DNA from: Cytophagales bacterium
GTDB taxonomy: Bacteria; Bacteroidota; Bacteroidia; Cytophagales; Spirosomataceae
DNA: 64,000 nt
Direction: 5' to 3'
Assembly: GCA_013298025.1 (NCBI GenBank)
Contig: JAAFJE010000003.1
Span: forward strand, 186,001 to 250,000
The notes beneath the pieces are model-generated. The model was not told the origin of the DNA and made no database searches. It saw nothing but the letters and a program-made list of their open reading frames with translations. Position numbers and translations under genes: made by a program. Position 1 is the stretch's first letter. Every line of letters begins with the position of its first letter. Below, one piece after another: positions 41,563-49,616 of the stretch.

Positions 41563-43234
41563 GGAAAAAAACAGCTATCGCTATCCCGGTGCCAACTCTT
41601 TTACTACTGAGCAAGCACACTTGTTTATGGGACGTGAACAAGACAGGGAAAACCTTTATCAGCTTATGTTAGCCAGACAAATCGTTGTATTGTATGGCAA
41701 GAGTGGTTATGGTAAAAGCTCATTAATCAATGCAGGTATCATTCCGATGCTGGAGCAAGAGCGTGAGGAGAAACCTCAATATTTCTCTATCCGCTTGTAC
41801 AACAGAGAACAAAACATTGATGCTTTTTCAAAATCTCCCCTGAATACTTTTATCACAGCACTTTCAGCAAATACAGAAGAACTGGCTTGGATGCAAGATT
41901 TTAAAGAAAATGCTTATCCAAGAGGGCTGTTGTGGTATTGGATAAAGCAACATCAATTCCAGCAACCAGAAACGCCCATTATTTTATTCTTCGACCAATT
42001 TGAAGAACTTTTTACCTATTCTGAGCAAGAAGTAGAAGCGTTTGCTGCCGAACTAAACTTATTGTTGTATCAGAGAATCCCCGATTTTTTGAGTAAAAAA
42101 GAATACTTTACAGAACTTGACAATGAGCAAACGAACTTTATTTTTACGAAACCTGAGATAAAAATTGTCTTTGCTATCCGCTCCGATAGGATGTCTTTAT
42201 TGAACCGTCTTGCTAAATATTTGCCCAATATTCTAAAATTCAATTATGAATTAGATGCCCTCACCGAAAACGAAGCCAGACAAGCCATTGTCAAACCTGC
42301 TCAATTGGAAGGAGAGCACTTTATAAGCCCAACCTTTGCCTACGAAACGCCCGTAATAGATGCCATCATCAACCGAGTAAAAAACAGCCATGATGGGAAA
42401 ATAGAAACCGCCACCTTGCAAATTATCCTCCGCTTTATAGAAGAACATAAAGTGCCTAAATTGGAAGGGAAATCTATCACTTTAGAACACTTGGGCAATA
42501 TCAAAGACATTTTCAAAGACTTTTATCAAACAAGCCTCAATAAACTCAGCCAACAAGAAAAAGCCATTGCCAGTAAAACGATAGAAGAAAGGTTTATCCA
42601 AAACAACCAACGGATTCCTTTTGCAGATACCTATCTGAAAGCAGAAGATGAATGGACGGATAATTTATTAAAGCAATTGGAAGAAAGCACCCTCCTCCGC
42701 AAAGAAAGAGATAGTGCAGGACGCTTTATCTACGAAATTGGACATGATACTTTGATAGAGCCGATTGTGGAGTTTGCAGAAGAAAGAAAAATAAAAGCAA
42801 AAAAAATTGCAGAAGAGAAAAACAAACAAGCCGAAGCAGCCAAGAGGCAACAAGCAATACAAGCCTTAGAAAATAAAAACTTACAGCAAATACTGGAGGC
42901 TCGTAAGCAATTGCTCAACTATGCCCTGATAGCTGGGGTAATATTGACAGGTTTATTGGTATTTGCTTCTCTTTTATGGAGAATGGCAGAGAAAGAGAAA
43001 CAAAATGCCAACAAAGCACAACAACAAGCCCAAAAAGCATTATATGAACTGTATTACCAACAAGCCAAAACCGTAAAAGACAATGGCGATAATATTTTAC
43101 GAAATAAGGATGCTGAAACTGCCCGAGATTATTATGACTCTGCCAGCATAATATTAGAACAAATACCCGAAACAGAAACAGATAGCATAGCCAAAGAGCT
43201 AAAAAGTGAACTACAAAAATTATTAAAGAAATGA
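41555..43234 (+). CDS. nSTAND-type P-loop NTPase with C-terminal membrane helix
   Basis: The protein has 559 residues. FTTEQAHLFMGREQDRENLY is the typical entry of STAND NTPases. Walker A is GKSGYGKSS (48-56) and Walker B IILFFDQFEELF (about 142-153). Sensor and winged-helix regions follow (IKIVFAIRSDRMSLLNRLAK, LRKERDSAGRFIYEIGHDTL). A Lys/Glu-rich coil (about 410-450) leads into one hydrophobic helix (453-475) and a further coiled segment to the end. In fused nSTAND proteins the region after such a helix carries WD40 repeats; here the WD40 protein is a separate gene starting within its last four bases (ATGA). STAND NTPases act as signal-triggered oligomerising switches, as in NLR and Avs systems. 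Confidence 0.82.
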   Translation: MSKEKNSYRYPGANSFTTEQAHLFMGREQDRENLYQLMLARQIVVLYGKSGYGKSSLINAGIIPMLEQEREEKPQYFSIRLYNREQNIDAFSKSPLNTFITALSANTEELAWMQDFKENAYPRGLLWYWIKQHQFQQPETPIILFFDQFEELFTYSEQEVEAFAAELNLLLYQRIPDFLSKKEYFTELDNEQTNFIFTKPEIKIVFAIRSDRMSLLNRLAKYLPNILKFNYELDALTENEARQAIVKPAQLEGEHFISPTFAYETPVIDAIINRVKNSHDGKIETATLQIILRFIEEHKVPKLEGKSITLEHLGNIKDIFKDFYQTSLNKLSQQEKAIASKTIEERFIQNNQRIPFADTYLKAEDEWTDNLLKQLEESTLLRKERDSAGRFIYEIGHDTLIEPIVEFAEERKIKAKKIAEEKNKQAEAAKRQQAIQALENKNLQQILEARKQLLNYALIAGVILTGLLVFASLLWRMAEKEKQNANKAQQQAQKALYELYYQQAKTVKDNGDNILRNKDAETARDYYDSASIILEQIPETETDSIAKELKSELQKLLKK

Positions 43235-46164
43235 GAATAGCCTTGATAACCCTAAGCATATTGCTCAATATGGCTGTATTGGCACAAAAGCCAAGTAAAA
43301 AGCCCAATAAAACCAGCTTTGAACAAAAAATACAAATAGCCGATAAGCTTTTTAAAGAAGGCAAAACCATAGAGGCTTTGCAAAGTTATAATATAGCTCG
43401 TATTTTGGCTGGGGCTGATAATGCTAAACATACAGTAGTGGACAAGCGTATTGAAGCTGTATTTAAAGCCATAGAACAACAAAAAGAAGAAGCAATAAAA
43501 AATGAGCAGAAAGCCAAATTAGCAGAAGCCACTGCAAAAAAAAGTGAAATAAGAGCCAGAATTGCCACTAATAATGCTACAGCCCTTTATTGGTCTGCTG
43601 AAGCAAACAAGTATAACCCTATTCAAAGTATTAGACTATTAGAAAAGGCTTATACAAAAACAAATGATACTAATGTTTTACAAACAATTAAAGACCAAAT
43701 AAATACAATTTTTAACCAAAGTAATAATCATCAATGGCGTGAAATAAATAGATTTTTTAGCTTTCAAGATTTTCTTGATTCAAAAAATGAAATAATTAAA
43801 TTCAATAGAGAAAATATATCTAAAATTGTTATAAATGGGGCTTTTTCTGATACAAAAGACAGCCGTTTTGTCATAAAAGGAGAAGATTTTATTCGTACTC
43901 AGTATTCATCCGATGGGAAATGGGTCGTAGCTTATTATAAGGATAATTCTTGCAAGATATTCTCATCAAGTACAAAAACAATACCTTCATTTTTAAAAGA
44001 GAGTAAAAGAATTCTTTTTGCATCCTTTTCTAACGATAGTAAATTGTTAGTCACAACAGATGAAAGTAATTTAACTAAAGTATGGGGTGTAGATACAGGA
44101 AACATACTTGATATTTTTGAATATAATAATGTGTATGAAGTTAGCTTCTCTCCTAAGAATGAATGGCTTATAATTAAAAAATATGATAATGGTAGTTATA
44201 CTACTCTGATTCTTAAAGATTTATTAGAAACGAGATCAGGTTTGTCAGATATATTCAAAATAAATGATTTAGAATACACATTAGTTGTTAGGAATATACA
44301 GACAACAAATGAAATGAAATTTTTAGGTAGTGAAAAAGGTATAAAACACATTTCTTTCTCATCAGATAATCAATGGTTGATTACAATTGACAAAATTAAT
44401 ACAATTAAAATATGGAACATAGTAACAGGAAAACTAGTAAACTTTTTAATGAAAGATAAAAACATAAATGATGCCTTTTTTTCTCCAGATGGTAAATGGA
44501 TAGTTACAACAGATAAGAGTAATAATATTAAAATATTGGAATTAGCAACTGGGGAACAACTTGGTTTTTTGATGAATGAGAAAGACATAAATAAAGTTAT
44601 CTTTTCTGCTGATAGTAAATGGTTATTAACAAAAAATGAAAAGCAATATCGTATTTGGGAAGTAGAAACTGGTAGATTACATAATTTTTTAGACGATGAA
44701 AAGAAAATGAAAAGTGTAATGTTTTCAGTTGATAGTAAATGGTTAATAACACAAGATAAAGACAAAATAACTAAAGTATGGGAATTAGGCACAGATAAAG
44801 AAGCAGAGTTTTTAAAAGAAGAAACAAATATTGAAGATATATTATTTTCCTTAGATGGTAAACTATTATTAACTAAAGGTAAGATGATAAAGATATGGGA
44901 AATAGCGGAAAAAATAGATTATAATTTATTTTCTGATGAACAAAATATTAATGATATTTCATTTTCACCTGATAGTAAATGGCTCATAACAAGAGATGAG
45001 AATCTAAACCCCAAAGTCTGGTCAGTGGACAAAGGGCAACAAGCAGACTTTTTAAAAAAGGAAGCAACTATTAGTGGTGCTACTTTTTCACCTGATAGTA
45101 AATGGCTCATAACAAGAGACAAGAATCTAAACCCCAAAGTCTGGTCAGTAGACAAGAGGCAACAAGTAGACTTTTTAAAAGAGAAGACAACTATTAGTGA
45201 TGCTACTTTTTCACCTGATAGTAAATGGCTGGTAACAACAGATTCGAGTGATATTGTTAAAGTCTGGTTAGTGGAGAAGGGACAACAGGCAGCGTTTTTA
45301 AAAGAGGAGGCAACTATTACTGATGCTACTTTTTCACCTGATAGTAAATGGCTCGTAACAACAGATACAAGTGATATTGTTACAGTCTGGTCAGTGGACA
45401 AAGGACAACAAGTAGCGTTTTTAAAAGAGGAGGCAACTATTACTGATGCTACTTTTTCACCTGATAGTAAATGGCTCATAACAACAGATCATAATCAAAA
45501 TGCCAAAGTATGGTCAGTGGAAAAGTGGATAATGTATGACTTTTTAAGGCAGGAGAAAAAGGTTTATCACCCTACTTTTTCACCCAATAGTAAATTGTTG
45601 GTAACAAGAGGTGATATAGTTGGAGGTTTTTTCAAAATCTGGTCAGTGGAAAATGGAATGCTTTATAACTTTTTAAAAGATGAGAAGAATATTATAGATG
45701 GTACTTTTTCACAAGATACTAAATGGCTCCTAACAACATATTATTTGAGTAGGGGGATTGCCAAAATCTGGTCAGTGGAGAAGGGAATACAGGCTGACTT
45801 TATAAAAGATGAAAAAAATATAAGTTCAGTGATTTTTTCACAAGACAGTAAATTACTAAGTATCTCTACCAACCACCAAGTAAAAACCTACGAAATAGCC
45901 ACAGGCAAATTAATTCAAACTTTATGGTTAAATAAAATACCAACACAAGTAGATATTATAGACAATCGCTATCTGTATGTTACAGTTGGTAAAGCCATTG
46001 TAAAAACAGATTTACAAACACAGCAGGGTAATTTAATGAGTTACGGCGATGGCGAGCCTTTGAATTATAAATTTGAGGAAATACAAGCATGGATAAAGGT
46101 TTTTGGAGATAAATACCTCTTGCCTTTGGATGAGGAGCTAAAGAAGAAATATGGTGTAGATTGA
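43231..46164 (+). CDS. predicted exported TPR + WD40-like repeat protein, probable sensor
   Basis: The protein has 977 residues. MRIALITLSILLNMAVLAQK is a good Sec signal peptide. Residues about 28-150 are helical: a TPR-like part (FEQKIQIADKLFKEGKTIEA) and a Lys/Glu/Ala coil. From about 220 to 900 I count some 16 units of 39-43 residues of the form FSPDSKWLVTTD...KVWSVxKG...FLKEE, i.e. divergent WD40/beta-propeller blades, perhaps two propellers. Five central units are nearly identical at DNA level with a 123-base period (44966-45580). The gene is very AT-rich and overlaps the STAND gene by ATGA. It likely recognises a ligand and drives the STAND switch. A cytoplasmic location cannot be excluded if the signal peptide is not used. 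Confidence 0.75.
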   Translation: MRIALITLSILLNMAVLAQKPSKKPNKTSFEQKIQIADKLFKEGKTIEALQSYNIARILAGADNAKHTVVDKRIEAVFKAIEQQKEEAIKNEQKAKLAEATAKKSEIRARIATNNATALYWSAEANKYNPIQSIRLLEKAYTKTNDTNVLQTIKDQINTIFNQSNNHQWREINRFFSFQDFLDSKNEIIKFNRENISKIVINGAFSDTKDSRFVIKGEDFIRTQYSSDGKWVVAYYKDNSCKIFSSSTKTIPSFLKESKRILFASFSNDSKLLVTTDESNLTKVWGVDTGNILDIFEYNNVYEVSFSPKNEWLIIKKYDNGSYTTLILKDLLETRSGLSDIFKINDLEYTLVVRNIQTTNEMKFLGSEKGIKHISFSSDNQWLITIDKINTIKIWNIVTGKLVNFLMKDKNINDAFFSPDGKWIVTTDKSNNIKILELATGEQLGFLMNEKDINKVIFSADSKWLLTKNEKQYRIWEVETGRLHNFLDDEKKMKSVMFSVDSKWLITQDKDKITKVWELGTDKEAEFLKEETNIEDILFSLDGKLLLTKGKMIKIWEIAEKIDYNLFSDEQNINDISFSPDSKWLITRDENLNPKVWSVDKGQQADFLKKEATISGATFSPDSKWLITRDKNLNPKVWSVDKRQQVDFLKEKTTISDATFSPDSKWLVTTDSSDIVKVWLVEKGQQAAFLKEEATITDATFSPDSKWLVTTDTSDIVTVWSVDKGQQVAFLKEEATITDATFSPDSKWLITTDHNQNAKVWSVEKWIMYDFLRQEKKVYHPTFSPNSKLLVTRGDIVGGFFKIWSVENGMLYNFLKDEKNIIDGTFSQDTKWLLTTYYLSRGIAKIWSVEKGIQADFIKDEKNISSVIFSQDSKLLSISTNHQVKTYEIATGKLIQTLWLNKIPTQVDIIDNRYLYVTVGKAIVKTDLQTQQGNLMSYGDGEPLNYKFEEIQAWIKVFGDKYLLPLDEELKKKYGVD
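44966..45580 (+). repeat. tandem 123-base repeats inside the WD40-like gene
   Basis: CACCTGATAGTAAATGG begins at 44966, 45089, 45212, 45335 and 45458, an exact 123-base spacing (41 codons). Much of the intervening sequence is also shared, for example GCAACTATTA and GATGCTACTTTTT. Such near-identity points to recent duplication or gene conversion, by which blade number and sequence can change quickly. Confidence 0.85.
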
Positions 46165-46173
46165 TAAGCCTGT

Positions 46174-47313
46174 TCATTGAGTAAATGAAAACACGGTGGC
46201 TGTCACATGGTCAATGGCTCGTTCGATGTCGTCGGAAGTGGTAAACCTTCCCAGACTAAACCGAATAGAGCTATAAGCAAGGTCATCGGGCAGCCCCATC
46301 GCTTTTAATACGTGCGAGGGCAGCACCGAAGCCGAGGTACAAGCCGAGCCAGACGATACCGCAACGCCATAGAGGCTATCGAGTAGCATTTCTCCGTCAA
46401 TTTTTCCGAAAGCAATATTGCATACATTTGGCAAACGCTTGTCTTTCGCTCCGTTCAACAAGGTATGGGGCAAGGCTAGGAGGGAAGCTTCCAAGCGGTT
46501 GCGTAAGCCTGTCAGCCGAATGCTTTCTTCGTGGAGCAAACTTTGGGCTATGGCACAAGCTTTGCCCAAGCCCACAATGCCCGGCACATTGAGTGTCCCC
46601 GACCGCAAGCCTCGTTCGTGTCCTCCGCCGTGTAGCTGTGCCTCAAGTTTAAGCTTCAAGCGAGGGTTTACATACAATGCTCCAATGCCTTTTGGAGCAT
46701 ATAATTTATGGCCAGAAAGGCTCAGTAAATCTATGTGTAAGGCTTGAACATCCATCGGTATTTTGCCTACGGCTTGCGTAGCATCGCTATGAAAAATGAC
46801 TTGGTGTTGCTTGCACCAAGTTCCAATGGCTTCGATGGGCATGAGTACACCCGTTTCGTTGTTGGCAAACATCACCGATACAAGGCAAGTATCGGGTCGG
46901 CGTGCTGCTTCTAATTGTTCAATGCTGATAAGTCCTTGGGCATCGGGCTGTAAGACAGAAACCGCTACGCCTTGGCTTTGCAGATAGGTACAAACGTCTA
47001 GCACGGCTTTGTGTTCGGTGGCAACCGTAATGATATGCTTGGGTGAAGGAATCGCCTCGCAAACACTTTTGAGGGCTAAATTATTGGCTTCGGTAGCACC
47101 ACTGGTAAAAATAATTCCTTTTTCGGAAGCACCCAACAACTGAGCAATTTGTTGGCGAGCCAAACTTACGGCTTCGGCAGCTTCCCAGCCATAGAGGTGA
47201 GTGCGAGAAGCAGCGTTGCCAAATTGCGTAGTAAACCAAGGTAACATGGCTTCTAGTACCTGTGGGTCAGTGGGCGTTGTAGCGTTGTAATCGAGGTAAA
47301 TGGGGCGTTGCAT
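46174..47313 (-). CDS. cysteine desulfurase (IscS/NifS class V aminotransferase)
   Basis: The protein has 379 residues. It begins MQRPIYLDYNATTPTDPQVL. PLP-binding features are present: H101 (TEHKAVLD), D177 (IFHSDATQAVGK) and K203 in SLSGHKLYAPKGIGALYV. The catalytic Cys is C325 in SSGSACTSAS. It transfers sulfur from cysteine for Fe-S cluster assembly or tRNA thiolation. No iscU, iscA or iscR gene is adjacent, so it is not in an isc operon. It converges with the WD40-like gene, with only nine bases between the stops. Confidence 0.93.
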   Translation of the reverse strand: MQRPIYLDYNATTPTDPQVLEAMLPWFTTQFGNAASRTHLYGWEAAEAVSLARQQIAQLLGASEKGIIFTSGATEANNLALKSVCEAIPSPKHIITVATEHKAVLDVCTYLQSQGVAVSVLQPDAQGLISIEQLEAARRPDTCLVSVMFANNETGVLMPIEAIGTWCKQHQVIFHSDATQAVGKIPMDVQALHIDLLSLSGHKLYAPKGIGALYVNPRLKLKLEAQLHGGGHERGLRSGTLNVPGIVGLGKACAIAQSLLHEESIRLTGLRNRLEASLLALPHTLLNGAKDKRLPNVCNIAFGKIDGEMLLDSLYGVAVSSGSACTSASVLPSHVLKAMGLPDDLAYSSIRFSLGRFTTSDDIERAIDHVTATVFSFTQ

Positions 47314-47331
47314 TAGTCTAAAAATGGTTAA

Positions 47332-47358
47332 AACAGCACTGGTCGAGCCAGTGCTGTT
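47332..47358 (-). terminator. intrinsic terminator for the DUF937-like gene
   Basis: AACAGCACTGG (47332-47342) and CCAGTGCTGTT (47348-47358) are perfect 11-base arms with a five-base loop. Read on the minus strand, a T-rich TTTAACCATTTTT follows the stem. It lies just after the stop at 47370 and before the cysteine desulfurase start. Confidence 0.75.
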
Positions 47359-47369
47359 AAGTTGTAAGG

Positions 47370-47879
47370 CTAGTTGAACAAACCACCCAACATGCCACCG
47401 AGGCCTTCTTCTTTTTTGTCACCGCCACCGCCGAGGAATTTACCTGCGATACTGCTGATGTCGCCCATGTCTAATTTACCATCGCTCAAGGCACCAGTAA
47501 TATCTTGCAAGTTGAACGACGAATCGTTGGGGTCGTTGGTTTTGCTGATAACCGACCCTAATACTTTTGGTAAAATATCAGATACAATGCCAGAAGCTAC
47601 ATTGTTGCCTAATCCTAATTTTTGAACAAGACCCGCAATGGCCTGTTGAGCAATGCCTGCTACAATCGGATTCGACATCAAGCTACCGCCCGACTGTCCG
47701 CCTAATAAACCAAGCACGCCAGAAATACCATTGCTTTGCACTTGTTGTTGCAAGCCACCTGTAATAGCTCCTAAAATGGTTTGCATGGCAGCTTCATTTT
47801 TCTCATTAGGAATAGCAGGGTTGTTGACAATCGCTTCTTTGGAATGGTCTTGGATAAGACCCATAATTTGGTCTAACAT
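47370..47879 (-). CDS. YidB/DUF937-like glycine-rich protein
   Basis: The protein has 169 residues. It begins MLDQIMGLIQDHSKEAI and is built from small residues, with helices and Gly-rich turns (ITGGLQQQVQSNGISGVLGL, QKLGLGNNVASGIVSDILPK, GKFLGGGGDKK). This matches the DUF937/YidB style of small proteins found widely in Bacteroidetes. No signal peptide or catalytic motif is visible. It sits upstream of the cysteine desulfurase on the same strand, but a terminator separates them. The function is unknown. Confidence 0.65.
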   Translation of the reverse strand: MLDQIMGLIQDHSKEAIVNNPAIPNEKNEAAMQTILGAITGGLQQQVQSNGISGVLGLLGGQSGGSLMSNPIVAGIAQQAIAGLVQKLGLGNNVASGIVSDILPKVLGSVISKTNDPNDSSFNLQDITGALSDGKLDMGDISSIAGKFLGGGGDKKEEGLGGMLGGLFN

Positions 47880-47992
47880 TTTTTATGGGATTTTATTGGT
47901 TTATGAATGCTACAATTTAGGCAGAGATTGCATAAATTCAAGGCATAATTCTGTAAAATTTATCAAATTTTTCCAAGAATCTTTGTAGCCTT

Positions 47993-48403
47993 ATGTCTTT
48001 AGAAGCAACAGAAGCCTTAAAAGTGCAAATTACTCAATTGGTAGAAGATTTGTACTATCCGAGTGAGTCGGATGAAAAAATAGATTTTTTTGAAATACCT
48101 CATCCCCCCGAAACCGACGATGCCTTGGTGGTTTTGCGTAGTTTTTTATCGGATGACGAGGGTATTATTGAAGAAATGGCTGTAGAAAAATTCTTTGAGC
48201 CACTACTCGAAACCGAAGATTGGTTTGAAGAACAAGAGCTCAAGTGGGTCGAAGCCGCCCAAGCCCTCAAAGAAGCCCTTGTGGGGTATTTGTTACACAT
48301 CAAAGTATTGCGTGTAGGAGCGGTAGAAATAGACACCTATCTTTTGGGCAAAACACCCGACGGCCAATGGTTAGGGATAAAAACCATGCTTGTGGAAACG
48401 TAG
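47993..48403 (+). CDS. NuiA-like nuclease A inhibitor family protein
   Basis: The protein has 136 residues and is strongly acidic. The chain shows the NuiA pattern: an N-terminal helix and SESD motif (YYPSESDEKIDFFEIPHP), VEKFFEPLLETEDWFEEQEL, then LVGYLLHIKVLRVGAVEIDT and a final YLLGKTPDGQWLGIKTMLVE. In Anabaena, NuiA binds and blocks the non-specific nuclease NucA. A NucA-type nuclease gene lies 3.4 kb away (51818-52690), so the two may form a pair here. The protein has no signal peptide and would act in the cytoplasm, protecting it from unexported nuclease, if the analogy holds. Confidence 0.75.
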   Translation: MSLEATEALKVQITQLVEDLYYPSESDEKIDFFEIPHPPETDDALVVLRSFLSDDEGIIEEMAVEKFFEPLLETEDWFEEQELKWVEAAQALKEALVGYLLHIKVLRVGAVEIDTYLLGKTPDGQWLGIKTMLVET

Positions 48404-48424
48404 GAGTTTAGTCATTCCTTGCAA

Positions 48425-48462
48425 AAAAGGGTTGATGAACAATACATCTCATCAACCCTTTT
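48425..48462. terminator. bidirectional terminator
   Basis: AAAAGGGTTGATGA (48425-48438) and TCATCAACCCTTTT (48449-48462) are perfect 14-base arms with a 10-base loop and A/T-rich outer ends. They lie between the convergent stops of the NuiA-like and DUF2147 genes. Confidence 0.85.
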
Positions 48463-48466
48463 GTTA

Positions 48467-48898
48467 TCACTCTTCCACTCTAGTAAAAGTGACGGTTTTG
48501 CCAAAAATAGGATTCCCAATGTACCCTCTTACATCGAGTTGTGTTCGGTTGCGTAAGCTGAGTTTGCAACTGTAGGTTTTTCCGCTGCGAGGGTCGTAAA
48601 CTGTGCCACCATTCCAAACAAAATTGGCTTGGTAACTAAAATTTTTCAACAAAATCAGTCCCATGACAGGCTTATCACGCAATTGCGTGTTTTCGTTATG
48701 TTTATCTAAAACAGGCTTGCCGTTTTCGGTGGGGTGTTTCAACCAAATTACTTTCCCATGATATTTTCCTTCGGTTTCATACATCTGTACCTTAGAAAGC
48801 CTATCATCGGCCAGCCATACGCCCAGAATCGCATCTTTTTCTTGCGTATTATTTCCATTGCTTATCCAAAGCATCAACAAAACAACAATTTGTATCAT
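48467..48898 (-). CDS. DUF2147 domain protein
   Basis: The protein has 143 residues. A short hydrophobic N-terminus (MIQIVVLLMLWISNG) is followed by the DUF2147 pattern: ILGVWLADDRLSKVQMYETE, GKYHGKVIWLKHP, GLILLKNFSYQ, GGTVYDPRSGKTYSCKLSL and RGYIGNPIFGKTVTF. The family is a secreted beta-barrel-like (lipocalin-type) fold of unknown function. The ATG overlaps the stop of the PAP2 gene (ATGA), so both are translationally coupled. Confidence 0.88.
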   Translation of the reverse strand: MIQIVVLLMLWISNGNNTQEKDAILGVWLADDRLSKVQMYETEGKYHGKVIWLKHPTENGKPVLDKHNENTQLRDKPVMGLILLKNFSYQANFVWNGGTVYDPRSGKTYSCKLSLRNRTQLDVRGYIGNPIFGKTVTFTRVEE

Positions 48899-49449
48899 AC
48901 CAAATGCAGGTAAAATTTAGAACGCTTAAAATACATGACCAATAGCCACGCCACGCCCGAGCCGATAATAGCTCCTGCCAATACATCGAACGGATAATGA
49001 ACGCCCACATAAATGCGGCTGTACGATACCACAAAGGCCCACACAAATAACGTACTTATCCACCGATATGTTTTACCAAACAACAACCACAAGGCTGTGA
49101 CAAGTGTAAAACTATTGGCTGCATGAGAACTACAAAAGCCAAACGAGCCTCCGCAACCGCCAACCAAATGCACCAATGACGCAATGCTTGGTTCATGACA
49201 TGGCCGCAACCTTGCAACCCAAGGTTTGAGAAGACCCGAACAAATCTGGTCTGAAAACAAAATACACAAAAGTAGCAAGCCAATAATGTATAAACTTTGC
49301 TTTTTGAATCGAAGCCACAAAAGACCAATCATCGCTACATATAATGGAATCCACGTAAGTTTGTTGGTCACAATAGCCATCACGACATCCATGCTCGACG
49401 AATGTTGGGCATTGAGCCATAAGAAAAGTTGGGTATCTATGGTGTTCAT
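48895..49449 (-). CDS. PAP2 family membrane phosphatase
   Basis: The protein has 184 residues and about five membrane helices. The three phosphatase motifs are visible: KPWVARLRP (motif 1), CSSHAANS (motif 2, SSHA in place of the usual SGH) and SRIYVGVHYPFDV (motif 3, with the catalytic His). Such enzymes dephosphorylate undecaprenyl pyrophosphate, phosphatidic acid or similar lipid phosphates at the outer face of the inner membrane. It is the first gene of a two-gene unit with DUF2147. Unusual direct repeats precede it (49523-49616). Confidence 0.9.
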   Translation of the reverse strand: MNTIDTQLFLWLNAQHSSSMDVVMAIVTNKLTWIPLYVAMIGLLWLRFKKQSLYIIGLLLLCILFSDQICSGLLKPWVARLRPCHEPSIASLVHLVGGCGGSFGFCSSHAANSFTLVTALWLLFGKTYRWISTLFVWAFVVSYSRIYVGVHYPFDVLAGAIIGSGVAWLLVMYFKRSKFYLHLV

Positions 49450-49522
49450 AGAGGTTTATAGGTTAAATTCGACATTTAAAATTAAAATATGCGTTTTGTA
49501 TTTTTTATAGGGATGTTTTTTT

Positions 49523-49616
49523 ATATGTATATGCAATGAACATATTCATACGATATGTTCATTATTTTGAATTTTATGAACATATTCGTATGATATGTAT
49601 ATGCAATGAACATATT
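49523..49616. repeat. mosaic of direct and inverted repeats upstream of the PAP2 gene
   Basis: A 24-base unit (ATATGTATATGCAATGAACA plus TATT) occurs at 49523-49546 and again, identical, at 49593-49616. The related ATGAACATATTC-RTAYG-ATATGT occurs twice, 40 bases apart. ATGAACATAT and ATATGTTCAT (49536-49562) form perfect 10-base arms around a seven-base spacer. The second unit overlaps the fic stop codon. It could be a multi-site operator for the PAP2-DUF2147 unit. Confidence 0.55.

Noticed and set aside
44919-45479. 186-codon minus-strand frame with internal repeats
   Set aside because: Its repeats (SHLLSGEKVAS) are the reverse complement of the WD40-like repeats; it is a shadow.
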